Assembly: GCA_945865755.1 (NCBI GenBank)
Contig: CAMBFS010000005.1
Span: 1-48,024 of the forward strand
From: Klebsiella pneumoniae
GTDB lineage: Bacteria; Desulfobacterota; Binatia; Bin18
Direction of reading: 5' to 3'
Length of the DNA: 48,024 nucleotides
Below the pieces are notes generated by a model. That model worked only from the letters and a program-made list of their open reading frames with translations, had not been told where the DNA came from and did no database searches. Shown one piece after another: positions 8,389 to 17,177 of this stretch. The position numbers were made by a program, and so were the translations under genes. Each line of letters begins with the position of its first letter. Position 1 is the first letter of the stretch.

Positions 8389-8533
8389 TGCACGATGGGA
8401 AGGGGCGTGGTGACGGGAGCGCCTTACGCCGCGCAGCGGTCACATTTCGCGCTGCTAGTGAGGATGCCCGCTTCATAAGAGCACCACCCTACCGTGCCCT
8501 CTGGAGTCTTGCAAGGTTAAGCGACGGCGTGGA
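8389..8533. other. Short region without a gene
   Basis: Between the zinc-ribbon gene and the 3' end of the convergent metal-transport operon. I see no convincing reading frame, terminator or repeat in these 145 bases. Confidence 0.5.
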
Positions 8534-9403
8534 TTAGTCAGACAAACGCGTGGCGCGCAGAAAGTGCGCGATCCATGCGACCGCGAGCCCGCAGCAGAGA
8601 ACCGCTGTTGCCATCTGACCGGGAGGATAATCGTAATGGTTCGCCAGCATGAACGAGAAAATGCCGCTGGTGAGGGCAAAGAGAGGCGCGAGGAAAAACA
8701 TCGAACGTACTTCTCGACTCAGATTCTTGGCGATGAGCGCGGGCAGAACCAGCGAAGCAAACGCATAGATGACTCCCGCGACGTGAATGGAAAATCCGAC
8801 CACTGTTCCCAGCCACACGGCGAATAGCGTATCCCACCACCCGACCCGCAGCCCAACCGCCCGTGCCATTTCGCGATCCATCACAATCAGTAATGCTGGT
8901 CGGTGGCAGTACCATAAGGCCGCGATGGTCACGGCTGTCATGCCAGCGAAAATCCACACATCCGTTGCCGTGGCTCCGATCAAGGTGCTCGACAGCAGAC
9001 GATGGACCTCTTCGAGCCCATGTGGACTATGCGACATAAGCAGTACGGACAAGCTGACGGACAACAGAAATATCCATCCAGTCACGGCTTCGTGACTTTC
9101 CCGCCCGGCGGTGGGACTGCCGCGCGCGGTGAATAAGGCCGCCATGATGGAAAAGACGCCACCGACGATGGCGTGGAAGATGTCGGACCGGACCCAATGG
9201 TGCTCATCCAGGGTGATCCAACCGCCCAGGAGGATAGCGATGGCGATACCCAACAGGGATGCCTGTGAAACCGCGGCCCCGAGAAAAATTTGATCACGGG
9301 CGACAATCAGGACGCCAAGGAGAGCGAGGACAATGCCAATCAGCCAGCCCGAAAGATAGGTGTTGTGAAAGAGCGGCCATGAGGTGAAAAACGCATCAAT
9401 CAT
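8534..9403 (-). CDS. Metal ABC transporter permease (ZnuB-like)
   Basis: A 289-aa integral membrane protein of the ABC-3 family, which imports Zn, Mn or Fe. It has about eight hydrophobic segments, beginning FFTSWPLFHNTYLSGWLIG and including VVGFSIHVAGVIYAFASLVLPALIAKNL, the cytoplasmic coupling-helix region typical of ZnuB/MntB. It is the last gene of a leftward operon; its ATG overlaps the stop of the ATPase gene (ATGA). Metal is not set by the permease sequence; zinc is inferred from neighbours. Confidence 0.9.
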   Translation of the reverse strand: MIDAFFTSWPLFHNTYLSGWLIGIVLALLGVLIVARDQIFLGAAVSQASLLGIAIAILLGGWITLDEHHWVRSDIFHAIVGGVFSIMAALFTARGSPTAGRESHEAVTGWIFLLSVSLSVLLMSHSPHGLEEVHRLLSSTLIGATATDVWIFAGMTAVTIAALWYCHRPALLIVMDREMARAVGLRVGWWDTLFAVWLGTVVGFSIHVAGVIYAFASLVLPALIAKNLSREVRSMFFLAPLFALTSGIFSFMLANHYDYPPGQMATAVLCCGLAVAWIAHFLRATRLSD

Positions 9404-10161
9404 AGCCCGTGCCCTCCCATGCGGGTGGCACTCGCGGCGAGCATCCGCTGGACCTCCTCTTCGCTGGCGCCAGAGTTGGCCAGGACTTGATCGCGCGGTC
9501 CGCTGAGCACCTGTCCGCCATGCACGAACGCGACGTGGGTTGCGTAGCGGTGGGCGAGGGACAGATTGTGCGTCACGAGCATGATCGTTTGTTGAGCTTC
9601 TTGATTCAGTGCAACCAACAGTTGGAGAAGTGCGTCTTCCGTTGGTGTGTCGAGATTATTCGTTGGCTCATCAAGTATGAGGAACGTTGGTCGCCGTACC
9701 AACGCACGGGCGACCAGAGCCCGCTGACGTTGACCACCGGAGAGCGCCCAATAGCTGCGAGTCTCCAGGCCCGCCAGCCCCATTTTCTCTAAGGCCCAGG
9801 TGAGGCGTTCTTGCTCTTCGCGCTGATGCACACGTAAGCCCACCAGCCCTAAGAGGACAAACTCGCGGACCGTGGTGGGCAGCGTCGGTGTGAGATCGCA
9901 ACGTTGTGGCACGAATCCGGTGCGCGCGCGGCTCGCGAGTTCTGGATGAAGCCAGAGCGAGCCGCTACGTGGTGAGCCACTCCGTGGCGGCAGTAAGCCG
10001 AGAATGGCGCGTAACAGCGTGGTTTTTCCGCCGCCGTTGTGTCCGAGCAAGACCCAGAATTCACCGGGGTGCACCGTGAACGAGACATTCGTCAGGACCG
10101 TGTGGTCCCCATAGCCAAGGGATAACCCCGTGGCTTTGAGCATGGGAGCTGGATGATTCAC
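9400..10161 (-). CDS. Metal ABC transporter ATP-binding protein (ZnuC-like)
   Basis: A 253-aa ATPase driving metal import. Walker A is LLGHNGGGKTTLLRAIL (about residues 37-53), the signature is ALSGGQRQRALVARAL, Walker B is FLILDEPTNNLD and the switch His is in VTHNLSLAHRYA. These match the ZnuC/MntA subfamily that pairs with ABC-3 permeases. It overlaps the permease gene by four bases and lies 34 bases downstream of the binding-protein gene. All catalytic elements are intact. Confidence 0.93.
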   Translation of the reverse strand: MNHPAPMLKATGLSLGYGDHTVLTNVSFTVHPGEFWVLLGHNGGGKTTLLRAILGLLPPRSGSPRSGSLWLHPELASRARTGFVPQRCDLTPTLPTTVREFVLLGLVGLRVHQREEQERLTWALEKMGLAGLETRSYWALSGGQRQRALVARALVRRPTFLILDEPTNNLDTPTEDALLQLLVALNQEAQQTIMLVTHNLSLAHRYATHVAFVHGGQVLSGPRDQVLANSGASEEEVQRMLAASATRMGGHGL

Positions 10162-10195
10162 GAGGGATTCCTGTGTTCACTCGCTGTGTGGTCGA

Positions 10196-11248
10196 TCATT
10201 GTCCATTCCCCAAAGCCGCGGCGATCTGTCGGACGTTATAGTCCACCATGTTGAGATACGTTTCCGTTCCTGGTCGCGCGCCGGCTTGATTCGCCATCGT
10301 CGCGATGGTTGCTCCAGTGTTGTCCGCGATGAACCTGGCGTAACGTGGGTCGTAGTATGCCGCGGTGAGCACGGCTTTTACGCCACTGGCCTTCATCGTT
10401 TGTACCAAGGTATTGAGGTGGGCGGTAGAAGGAGGGATACCGGGTTTTGGTTCTAAAAACCCGATGACCATCAAACCGAAGCGACGAGCGAAATAGGGCC
10501 ACATATTGTGATCCGCGACCACCTTGGCGCCAAAGTGAGGACTCATCAAGGCGAGCCATCCACCGAGCGCGGTGGCCTCGCCTTGGCTCTGGAGAAAGTC
10601 ATTGAGCTTGCCATGCTCAAACAGCAACGCGAGTTTCTCGCATTCGTATTTCTTCGCCAAGGACTCCCCGACGAGAGCCGCGCCCACACGGTCACGGAAG
10701 CTCAGATAGCGGGCCGCGAAATACGGCGCGTTCCCTGGTTGTCGCTCGCTAAATTTGTCGCGGAGGAGCGCGGCGACCTTGAGTCCGTTCACGGGGTCCG
10801 ACAAATAATGTGGGTTCCCCAACGGATGGACATCGCCCATGGAGCGATCCACCGGAGTGGTGGAGACTTCAAGCGGCATGACGACCGAAGAAGCGTCTAC
10901 GTATCCAGGCGCGCCCAAGAGAATTTTCGCATTGCGTGCATTCTGAAGAAGGACGGGAGCCCACCCAGCTTCAAGCTCAAGGCCGACCTGTACGTAGAGG
11001 TCACAGGCACTCAACGTTTTGATGAAACTGGGCTTAGCCTCGACAAAGTGAGGGTCTTCGGTCGCTTTCGCAAAAGTGGAAAGCTGAACGTAGTCGCCAC
11101 CAATTTCTTTTGCCAGGCTACTTAGTTCGGGCACTGTTACACAGACATGGAGCGTTTGCGCGGTAACGGTTGCTGCTGTGAGGCCAAGAAGCAGAACGCA
11201 AAGACTCCAGAAGATTGTTTGCGAGAGACAACGACTTCTGCTGTTCAT
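10196..11248 (-). CDS. Metal ABC transporter substrate-binding protein (ZnuA-like)
   Basis: A 350-aa periplasmic cluster A-I binding protein. A signal peptide (LSQTIFWSLCVLLLGLTAAT, about residues 8-27) ends near TAQ; no lipobox Cys is evident. Candidate metal ligands sit where ZnuA/MntC proteins keep them: His in TEDPHFVEAKP, His in GNPHYLSDP, Glu in FLEPKPGIPP and a late Asp in MVDYNVRQI. The His-rich loop of many zinc-specific ZnuA proteins is absent. GAGGAG precedes the ATG. Zn versus Mn cannot be settled from this protein alone, but the outer-membrane partner and ZIP neighbour favour zinc. Confidence 0.85.
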   Translation of the reverse strand: MNSRSRCLSQTIFWSLCVLLLGLTAATVTAQTLHVCVTVPELSSLAKEIGGDYVQLSTFAKATEDPHFVEAKPSFIKTLSACDLYVQVGLELEAGWAPVLLQNARNAKILLGAPGYVDASSVVMPLEVSTTPVDRSMGDVHPLGNPHYLSDPVNGLKVAALLRDKFSERQPGNAPYFAARYLSFRDRVGAALVGESLAKKYECEKLALLFEHGKLNDFLQSQGEATALGGWLALMSPHFGAKVVADHNMWPYFARRFGLMVIGFLEPKPGIPPSTAHLNTLVQTMKASGVKAVLTAAYYDPRYARFIADNTGATIATMANQAGARPGTETYLNMVDYNVRQIAAALGNGQ

Positions 11249-11266
11249 GAATGTTCTCCTCGGAAA

Positions 11267-12772
11267 TTAGTAGGAATGGGCAGGGTGGGCGCCATAGAGA
11301 AACTCAAGCCCTACCCACAAGGAGTGCGCATCGCGATTGCCAGCGAAGTGGTGCGCATAGTCAAAATTGTACTGCAAGCGAATACGCGAGAACTCACTGG
11401 GCTGCCAGACTAAGAGTGGTGAGACCCGCTGACGATCAGCACGGAACGGATCGTTCTTCCGGCCCGCTAGACTCGCGCCACTCCCACCAGCGTACTCATA
11501 ACGAAGCCCGGCGGCCCACCCATAGTGAAACCCATACAGGAGCTGGGAATAGAATCCCCAGTCATGGAGAGTCCGTCCCGGAAGATTGATGATTTCATCT
11601 GGATTGCTCTCATCAAAGAATCGATCCGCCTTGAAGTCGCGCTGCATGATTTCACTTTGCCACAGGAGAAACGGCCAGCCACGAAAGTTGTTGACGGGAC
11701 GCCAGCGCCACTTCATGTCCATGCCGTAAATCCACGTATCGCCATCAGGACCAGTGGCATTGGGGCCATATAACCCGGAGAAGCCAACCACGGACGTCAA
11801 CGAGTCACTAAGGTCCCACGAGTTATTCCAACGCGAGAGGTACACAAGGTCCTTCAGTTGACGGACATCGCGCTCACGAAAAAATCGTCCTGCGATGGCA
11901 CGTTCTTCGTAGAACTCCTCACTTGCAAGGAAACTTGCCATCGTTTCGCCATTCGCGTTTTGCATGCCGAAGTGCAGCTCGGAAAACCATGGGGCGGGCA
12001 TCAACCAGCCTAGACGGAAGCCTGGACCGCGCATCCCATCTGGACCGAACAAACGGGTATTGATGACAGGTTGGTCTTGCCAGTCCCAGGCGTGGGGGTG
12101 GCGCGGATTGATTTGCCCAAACTCAGTAAAAAATTGCCCAGCTTCTAACTGAAGACCGTATGGCAGTGACGTGGTGGTAAGAAAGGCTTCTTCTAACTCA
12201 AAGACAGATTCTCCCGCTAAGGGGTCAATGAAATAAATGAGGTGCGTTTCGCCGGTAAAATATGGATCAACGGCACCCGTGAGGGAAAGCTCGACATTTT
12301 GCAAAGTAAAGCCGCGTTTGCGGGGATCATGCCCACCACCTTGCAGGGTTTGCAGGGCGGCTTCACGGCGTGTTGATCCACCAGCGGCCACTAGGGCATT
12401 GAGCGAGAGGTCAAGCAACCGGACATTGGTTGATCCGACGCGACGAGACCATACGTCCGTCCCTTGTTGCGTCAGTGGGGGCGGTTTGTTTTCCAGCTCT
12501 TGTACCGCACGGTCAAGCGCGGATTCCGTTGGTGATGGCGTCTGCTGTTGTGTCGGGCCCTGGGTTAATGGTGGTGGCTCCTTCGCGGGTTCAAGTCGCT
12601 GCTGCATGGTGTGGATAGTCTGTTGTAACTGTTCAACCGTCTGTTGCAGCGTTTGGACTTGCTGTTTGAGGGTTTGGATTTCGCTGGTCTCGTCCGCATG
12701 ACTGAGCGGGGAAAGAAATAGATTGCAGAAAAAAAGCGGCACTCCAAGCACGACGCCAATTGCTTGTCGCAT
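11267..12772 (-). CDS. Outer-membrane beta-barrel protein of the metal-uptake operon
   Basis: A 501-aa exported protein. After a signal peptide (to about SHADE) comes a coiled coil with regular Leu/Gln heptads (IQTLKQQVQTLQQTVEQLQQ, about residues 31-65), a Pro/Gln linker, then a long region of alternating aromatic and polar strands ending YGAHPAHSY, the look of a 14-18 stranded barrel with a C-terminal aromatic residue. The coiled coil may trimerise it, as in OprB/SLH-like porins. It lies 18 bases upstream of the binding-protein gene and likely brings the metal, or a metal complex, across the outer membrane. GGAGG precedes the start. Confidence 0.75.
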   Translation of the reverse strand: MRQAIGVVLGVPLFFCNLFLSPLSHADETSEIQTLKQQVQTLQQTVEQLQQTIHTMQQRLEPAKEPPPLTQGPTQQQTPSPTESALDRAVQELENKPPPLTQQGTDVWSRRVGSTNVRLLDLSLNALVAAGGSTRREAALQTLQGGGHDPRKRGFTLQNVELSLTGAVDPYFTGETHLIYFIDPLAGESVFELEEAFLTTTSLPYGLQLEAGQFFTEFGQINPRHPHAWDWQDQPVINTRLFGPDGMRGPGFRLGWLMPAPWFSELHFGMQNANGETMASFLASEEFYEERAIAGRFFRERDVRQLKDLVYLSRWNNSWDLSDSLTSVVGFSGLYGPNATGPDGDTWIYGMDMKWRWRPVNNFRGWPFLLWQSEIMQRDFKADRFFDESNPDEIINLPGRTLHDWGFYSQLLYGFHYGWAAGLRYEYAGGSGASLAGRKNDPFRADRQRVSPLLVWQPSEFSRIRLQYNFDYAHHFAGNRDAHSLWVGLEFLYGAHPAHSY

Positions 12773-12881
12773 GACATCCTCCTATCCGAATAAAGGGGGC
12801 GCGTTACGACACTTGCACCCGGCAAAAGATGGATCACGAGCCACCAGGTGAATGCGCCGTTACAAAAAGAAAGATTGATTG

Positions 12882-13184
12882 TTAGGACAGGAGGGGGGGA
12901 GCGCGAGAACCGAAGGCGGAGAGACTGGGCGACACAACGGGGAGATCGGCCCGCAAGGGCAGAACAAAAAGAAGGCAACGGGTGATAGCTGTGACAGTTT
13001 GTGAAACAGCAGGTGCGCTATTGGCACCGTTGACCGCACAGAGGCGACAGTCCTGGGTAAGAGAGCTGGTGGCTGCTTCGTTGTGAGTGTGTGTGGCGGA
13101 GGCGAGACTGAAGAGCAGGACGCTCACCAGGCAGCCCAGGGTGAGCGCGGAACGCCACCCAGATCGCTGTTGTAAATAGTTCAT
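12882..13184 (-). CDS. Small secreted His/Cys protein, DUF2946-like
   Basis: A 100-aa protein: one hydrophobic signal/anchor (SALTLGCLVSVLLFSLASA, about residues 12-30), then THTHNEA and DCRLCAVNG, a His pair and a CxxC motif as in small DUF2946-type metal-associated proteins, then a second hydrophobic patch. As the first gene of the operon it may hand metal to the outer-membrane or binding protein. No strong ribosome site is seen. Its family assignment rests on the H/CxxC pattern only. Confidence 0.5.
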   Translation of the reverse strand: MNYLQQRSGWRSALTLGCLVSVLLFSLASATHTHNEAATSSLTQDCRLCAVNGANSAPAVSQTVTAITRCLLFVLPLRADLPVVSPSLSAFGSRAPPLLS

Positions 13185-13196
13185 ACGTCACGGTGG

Positions 13197-13248
13197 ACCC
13201 TAAAAGAGCCCTCCATTCTTGTCAACACTCTTTCATTGCAATCGCAAT
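13197..13248 (-). promoter_or_regulatory. Promoter and Fur-family-like operator of the metal operon
   Basis: Reading the minus strand, a perfect -35 (TTGACA, complement of 13220-13225) is followed 17 bases on by TAGGGT (13197-13202). Just upstream of the -35 lies ATTGCAATCGCAAT (13235-13248), a 14-bp near-palindrome. It sits midway between the divergent metal ABC operon and the ZIP gene, where a Zur-type repressor would control both. Repressor identity is inference. Confidence 0.45.
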
Positions 13249-13262
13249 AAGGAGCCAGGTCC

Positions 13263-13291
13263 TTGCCCTCAATAAGACCGCCACATATCTT
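13263..13291 (+). promoter_or_regulatory. Candidate promoter of the ZIP gene
   Basis: TTGCCC (13263-13268) and TATCTT (13286-13291) are 17 bases apart. The predicted transcript would start only a few bases before the ATG at 13303, and there is no ribosome site, so the mRNA would be nearly leaderless. Confidence 0.35.
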
Positions 13292-13302
13292 AAGCCGCCT
13301 GT

Positions 13303-14040
13303 ATGACAGCGCTCTTACTCTCCGCGGTGACCTGTCTCGTGACGCTTGGTGGTGGGTTGCTCGCGTTGCGTTTGCAAGCCTATCGTGGGCTCGTGCTGGC
13401 GTTTTGCGCCGGGGCGCTGGTGGCCGGAGCGCTGATGGATGTCATTCCCGACGCCTTGGAACTCTTGGAATCGGAGCAAACGGCGTGGCATCATCATCAC
13501 TTATTGTTCTCCTGTAGTTTAGGGTTTCTGCTCTTCTATTTGTTTGAACACGGCGCCCATCATCATAGCGGGACGCATGACCATCCCGCCCAGTACAACC
13601 ACACCTGTCAGGCGGGAGCGTGGGGGGCCGCCGGGATTGGCGTGCATAGTTTCTTCGATGGCGTGGCGATTGGTGGGGCGTTTCAGGCTGGTGGCGAAAC
13701 CGCTTGGGTTGTGACCTTCGCGGTGCTCCTGCATAAAATTGCCGATGGGGCGAGTACCGTGGGGATCATGCTCGGAACCCAGCATGGGACAAGAGCGACC
13801 TTCCTCATGTTGCTCGTGACCGCCCTGGCGCCACTTGCCGGGACGTTGGTCCAATCGTTGTTTGTGATTCCTAAACCCTTGCTCGCGCTTGTCTTGGGCT
13901 GGTTTGCTGGAGTTTTTCTTTACTTAGGGGCAAGCAGTCTGCTTCCCGCGGCGCATGAAGCCGAGCATTCGCGGTGGTTGCCGCTCGCGACCGTGAGCGG
14001 TGCCCTCTTTGTTTACCTTGTGCAACGCTTAGCGGAGTAG
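13303..14040 (+). CDS. ZIP family metal permease
   Basis: A 245-aa ZIP transporter, which moves Zn or other divalent metals into the cytoplasm. It has about eight membrane helices. The metal path is visible: HSFFDGVAIGGAF (helix IV) and LHKIADGAST (helix V) carry the His/Asp binuclear-site residues. Two His-rich loops (AWHHHHLL and HGAHHHSGTHDHP) lie on the cytosolic side and probably buffer metal. It is transcribed away from the zinc-type ABC operon and shares its control region. The family is certain; zinc is the most likely substrate. Confidence 0.9.
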   Translation: MTALLLSAVTCLVTLGGGLLALRLQAYRGLVLAFCAGALVAGALMDVIPDALELLESEQTAWHHHHLLFSCSLGFLLFYLFEHGAHHHSGTHDHPAQYNHTCQAGAWGAAGIGVHSFFDGVAIGGAFQAGGETAWVVTFAVLLHKIADGASTVGIMLGTQHGTRATFLMLLVTALAPLAGTLVQSLFVIPKPLLALVLGWFAGVFLYLGASSLLPAAHEAEHSRWLPLATVSGALFVYLVQRLAE

Positions 14041-14054
14041 GGGCGAACACGCCC
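14041..14054. terminator. Short hairpin between convergent genes
   Basis: GGGCG-AACA-CGCCC forms a five-pair stem exactly in the 14 bases between the stop codons of the ZIP gene and the response regulator. There is no T-run, so terminator function is only possible. Confidence 0.3.
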
Positions 14055-14729
14055 TTACATGTCGGGAGTCACTAAGCCAATCCGAATGGCGTAGCGCACC
14101 AACCCGGCGATGTCGTGAATATCGAGCCGTTCCATGAGTTGGGTGCGATGCGTTTCCACGGTTTTCACACTCAGAGTGAGCTTGGCGGCGATTTCCTTGG
14201 TGGTATTGCCTTCCGCGATGAGTTGGAGGATCTCGCGCTGTCGTAAGGTAAGCGGGGTGGAGGACGAGCGTTCGGCATCGCTTTTGTTCGTTGTCCCAGT
14301 CGCGCGTTGCAAATAGTCGGCGATCACATGGGTGGAGACGGCGGGGCTCAGGTACTTCTCGCCACGCATGACCGAACGAATCGCGAGCTCGAGTTCAGTG
14401 GGGGCGGCATCCTTCAGGAGATACCCCGAAGCACCGGCTTGCAAGGCTTGGGTCACGTACTCTTTTGTCGCGTGCATGGAAAGCATCAGAATATGGATGT
14501 TGGGAAAATCATGGGTGATCTGGGCTGTGGCCACGAGACCGTTCATCTCCGCCATCGTGATGTCCATGAGTACGACATCGGGAGGATTGGCTTTGATGAG
14601 GTCGAGCGCTTCGCGTCCGTTGCTGGCTTCGCCAACGACTTCAATGCCTGGCATTTGCTCAAGGAGCGTACGCAATCCAGCACGAACCAGGAGATGATCA
14701 TCGACGAGTAAGACACGTGTCGGGGGCAT
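14055..14729 (-). CDS. NarL/FixJ-type response regulator
   Basis: A 224-aa two-domain regulator. The receiver domain starts MPPTRVLLVDDHLLVRAGLR with acidic Asp10/Asp11 and phospho-acceptor Asp56 (VVLMDITMAEMNG), Thr/Ser and Lys (YLLKDAAP) follow. The C-terminal LuxR-type HTH reads LTLRQREILQLIAEGNTTKE and ends near IGLVTPDM. It is transcribed right after, and 13 bases from, a histidine kinase gene, so the pair form a two-component system. The longer frame upstream overlaps the kinase and is not used; the start at 14729 has AAGGAAA upstream. Confidence 0.93.
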   Translation of the reverse strand: MPPTRVLLVDDHLLVRAGLRTLLEQMPGIEVVGEASNGREALDLIKANPPDVVLMDITMAEMNGLVATAQITHDFPNIHILMLSMHATKEYVTQALQAGASGYLLKDAAPTELELAIRSVMRGEKYLSPAVSTHVIADYLQRATGTTNKSDAERSSSTPLTLRQREILQLIAEGNTTKEIAAKLTLSVKTVETHRTQLMERLDIHDIAGLVRYAIRIGLVTPDM

Positions 14730-14742
14730 GCTTTCGGTTTCC

Positions 14743-16092
14743 TTATGCTTCCTCTTTTTGCTGTGGAAGCTCGACGTGGATGGTTGTTCCTTGGCCGGGA
14801 GCGGAGTCGATCTGAATCTGTCCCCCGGCGAGACGGACACGTTCGTGCATCCCAGGAAGCCCCATGCTGGCGCCAAGGGCGGCTCGCTCCTGGGCGGCTG
14901 GTACATCGAACCCTTTCCCATTGTCACGGAGGGTCAAGGAGACGGTTGTCGCCGTTTGCCGGAGATCGATCCAGACGTCTTTGGCGTGGGCATGACGGAT
15001 CACGTTAGTTACGGCCTCTTGTACAACACGAAAACAGGTTGTGGCAATGGTGGGAGCGAGAGTGGGAGAGAGGGGATCGACCGTGAGGTGAGCCGTGAAT
15101 CCACCGCGCTCGGATTGCCGTCCCATATACCAGTTGACGGCGGCGACGAGGCCCAACTCGTCAAGCATCGCGGGGCGGAGGTCAAAAGAAAGATTGCGGA
15201 CCTGCTGAAGCGTATAGTCCACGATGCCGAGACTATCCTCGAAGCGGGTTTTGAATGTCTCTGGTTGGCGTTGGGCGGCATGGAGATTGAACTTGATGGC
15301 GGTGAGGGCTTGGCCAATCTCGTCGTGGAGTTCTCGCGCGAGGCGACGGCGTTCGCTTTCTTGCGCGTCCAGGACTTGGCGCGACAGGGTATGAAGTCCT
15401 TCTTCCGCTTGTCTACGGGCGGCGATTTCTTGAGTGAGTTGTTCATTGGCGAGCGAAAGTGCCGCGGTGCGCTCGGCGACACGATGTTCCAGCTCGGCTT
15501 GTGTCTGCCGCAAGGTGTTCTCTATCCGTTTGCGCTCTTCAATCTCGGCTTGGAGGGCGAGGTTGGTCTCCGCCAGCGCCGCGGCTTTCTGCCGTTCGGC
15601 ATCAATCACGCGCACCAGATCATGAGCGAACAACAGGGTCTGGGCATGATCTGGTTCCGGCGGAAAGGGGAGGGGAGTGTCCCCAGTCCGACTCTGAGTA
15701 ATCGCGACACCAGTGGGCTCCTGCGTAGGCGTGGTCCAGAGGAGTTTGATTTGTTCCCGGAGCGCGAGTGGACTGAAGGGTTTGACCAGGTAGCTCTGCA
15801 CCCCAGCGGCTCGTCCGCGTTGTTGGTCTTCGAGACGTGCTTTCGCCGTGAGCATGATAATCGGAATATGGGAGGTGCTTGGATCACTCTGCAAGGCATG
15901 CGTCACCTCAATGCCGTTCATATCCGGCATCATCCAATCGAGAATGAGCAGATCGGGATGTCGGGAGCGCGTCAAATCCAGCGCTTCTCTCCCGTCCTCG
16001 GCCTCAATGATCTGGTACTCTGGATCGTTCAGGGTGAGACGGGCCAACATGCGCAGATTCGCGTCATCATCGGCGATCAAAATTGTTTTCAT
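14743..16092 (-). CDS. Receiver-fused HisKA_3 histidine kinase
   Basis: A 449-aa soluble kinase. Residues 1-118 form a receiver domain (ADDD at 7-10, Asp52 in LLILDWMMPD, Thr82, Lys104 in YLVKPF). A long coiled coil (about 155-235) leads into HisKA_3 with the phospho-His256 in LARELHDEIGQALTAIKFNL, then a HATPase_c domain with DNGKGFD and GLPGMHERVRLAGG. No membrane segment or extracellular sensor is present, so input probably comes by phosphorylation of the N-terminal receiver, or through the coiled coil. It would phosphorylate the neighbouring NarL-type regulator. The signal is unknown. Confidence 0.92.
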   Translation of the reverse strand: MKTILIADDDANLRMLARLTLNDPEYQIIEAEDGREALDLTRSRHPDLLILDWMMPDMNGIEVTHALQSDPSTSHIPIIMLTAKARLEDQQRGRAAGVQSYLVKPFSPLALREQIKLLWTTPTQEPTGVAITQSRTGDTPLPFPPEPDHAQTLLFAHDLVRVIDAERQKAAALAETNLALQAEIEERKRIENTLRQTQAELEHRVAERTAALSLANEQLTQEIAARRQAEEGLHTLSRQVLDAQESERRRLARELHDEIGQALTAIKFNLHAAQRQPETFKTRFEDSLGIVDYTLQQVRNLSFDLRPAMLDELGLVAAVNWYMGRQSERGGFTAHLTVDPLSPTLAPTIATTCFRVVQEAVTNVIRHAHAKDVWIDLRQTATTVSLTLRDNGKGFDVPAAQERAALGASMGLPGMHERVRLAGGQIQIDSAPGQGTTIHVELPQQKEEA

Positions 16093-16197
16093 AGCAAAAG
16101 CCGCCGCAGTTGTTTTTCCTCATCTTACTGCGTGTGACTTTAGCCTGTCTTCTGGCGAAAGATCAAGGGAACTCTTTGCTTGTGGCTCGCTTCGCTC

Positions 16198-16332
16198 TAT
16201 GGCGTATAGCGTATAGCTTATGGCGTATGGCTCGTTCGCTATGCTCACTCTATGGTAAAAGGCTCCTACCATAAGCCATACGCCATTTGCTATAGAGCGG
16301 AGCGAGCCATACGCTATACGCCATACGCCATT
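16198..16332. repeat. Inverted pair of heptamer arrays B
   Basis: Five 7-bp units of TATGGCG/TATAGCG type run from 16198 to 16232. On the other side of a loop region, units of CATACGC/CATAAGC type, the reverse complement, run from about 16270 to 16332. A sub-hairpin (TATGGTA...TACCATA) lies between. Together they fill most of the 268 bases between the kinase gene and the SDR gene, which point away from each other. Confidence 0.85.
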
Positions 16333-16360
16333 AGAAGAACACACACGCGAAAGGAACTGC

Positions 16361-17128
16361 ATGATGAGCGGACACGCGCTTTTTGATCTGACTGGAAAAC
16401 GAGGCTATGTGACGGGAGCGGGCTCCGGCTTAGGACGCGCCATTGCTATTGGGCTCGCGGAAGCGGGCGCCGCAGTGGTGGTGAGTGACATCAATGAGGT
16501 TACGGCCCAGAGCACGGTAGCGGAGATTCAGCGGAGTGGGGGACGGGCGATGGCCCTTCAGAGCAACGTTGCGCGCAAAGCCGAGGTCGAGCAATTGATT
16601 CAGGTCACGGACGCACAGTTCGGCGGGCTCGATTTCGCGTTCAACAATGCTGGGATTCTCAAGCTCGGGAAACCCGAAGACTTGAACGAACAAGATTGGC
16701 AAGACGAGCTGAATGTTGATCTGACTGGCGTGTTCTTGTGCGCGCAAGCCGCGGGACGGTACATGATCGCCCACGGTGGCGGAAAGATTATCAACACCGC
16801 CTCAATCTCCGGCATGATCGTGAACTCTGGGTTGACGTATTCAACTGCGAAAGCGGGAGTGATTCAGCTCACACGCGTATTGGCCTATCGGTGGGCGAAG
16901 CACCGCGTGTTCGTGAACTGTTTTAGTCCTGGGTATATTCGTACTGGCATGACCGCGCCGCATCTCACACGCCCGGAAGTGGAACAAGAGATGGTGCGAC
17001 AAACTCCACTGCGGCGACTTGGTGAGCCACGCGACCTTGTTGGCGCGGCGATTTTTTTGGCATCAGCAGCTTCGGACTTTGTGACCGGACAGAATATCGT
17101 TGTCGATGGTGGAGTGACGTTGGCGTAG
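16361..17128 (+). CDS. Short-chain dehydrogenase/reductase (SDR)
   Basis: A 255-aa classical SDR using NAD(P)(H). The cofactor site is TGAGSGLG (residues 18-25) with Asp43 after strand 2 (VVSDINE), which favours NAD(H); NNAG is at 95-98; the catalytic residues are Ser (NTASISG, 148 or 150), Tyr160 and Lys164 (YSTAK). The C-terminus DFVTGQNIVVDGGVTLA is typical of FabG-like enzymes. Substrate unknown. GAAAGGAA lies a few bases before the ATG. Its last 45 bases recur exactly 924 bases downstream, beyond a toxin-antitoxin cassette. Confidence 0.93.
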   Translation: MMSGHALFDLTGKRGYVTGAGSGLGRAIAIGLAEAGAAVVVSDINEVTAQSTVAEIQRSGGRAMALQSNVARKAEVEQLIQVTDAQFGGLDFAFNNAGILKLGKPEDLNEQDWQDELNVDLTGVFLCAQAAGRYMIAHGGGKIINTASISGMIVNSGLTYSTAKAGVIQLTRVLAYRWAKHRVFVNCFSPGYIRTGMTAPHLTRPEVEQEMVRQTPLRRLGEPRDLVGAAIFLASAASDFVTGQNIVVDGGVTLA

Positions 17129-17131
17129 TGT
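17087..17131. repeat. Left copy of 45-bp direct repeat (SDR 3' end)
   Basis: The last 42 coding bases of the SDR gene plus TGT after the stop are identical to 18011-18055. The two copies enclose the Phd/PIN cassette and look like attachment-site copies. Confidence 0.85.
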
Positions 17132-17134
17132 GAG

Positions 17135-17159
17135 GGCTCTCGCAGGTGAGCCTTTTTTT
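17135..17159 (+). terminator. Rho-independent terminator after the SDR gene
   Basis: GGCTC (17135-17139) pairs with GAGCC (17148-17152) and is followed by seven T residues. It ends the SDR transcript and separates it from the toxin-antitoxin cassette. Confidence 0.7.
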
Positions 17160-17177
17160 ATGGAGGCTGTTCACAGA

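Noticed and set aside
14728..16137. Long plus-strand frame (469 codons) opposite the histidine kinase
   Set aside because: It is the antisense shadow of a kinase with full REC, HisKA_3 and HATPase motifs; the plus-strand translation has no recognisable domain.
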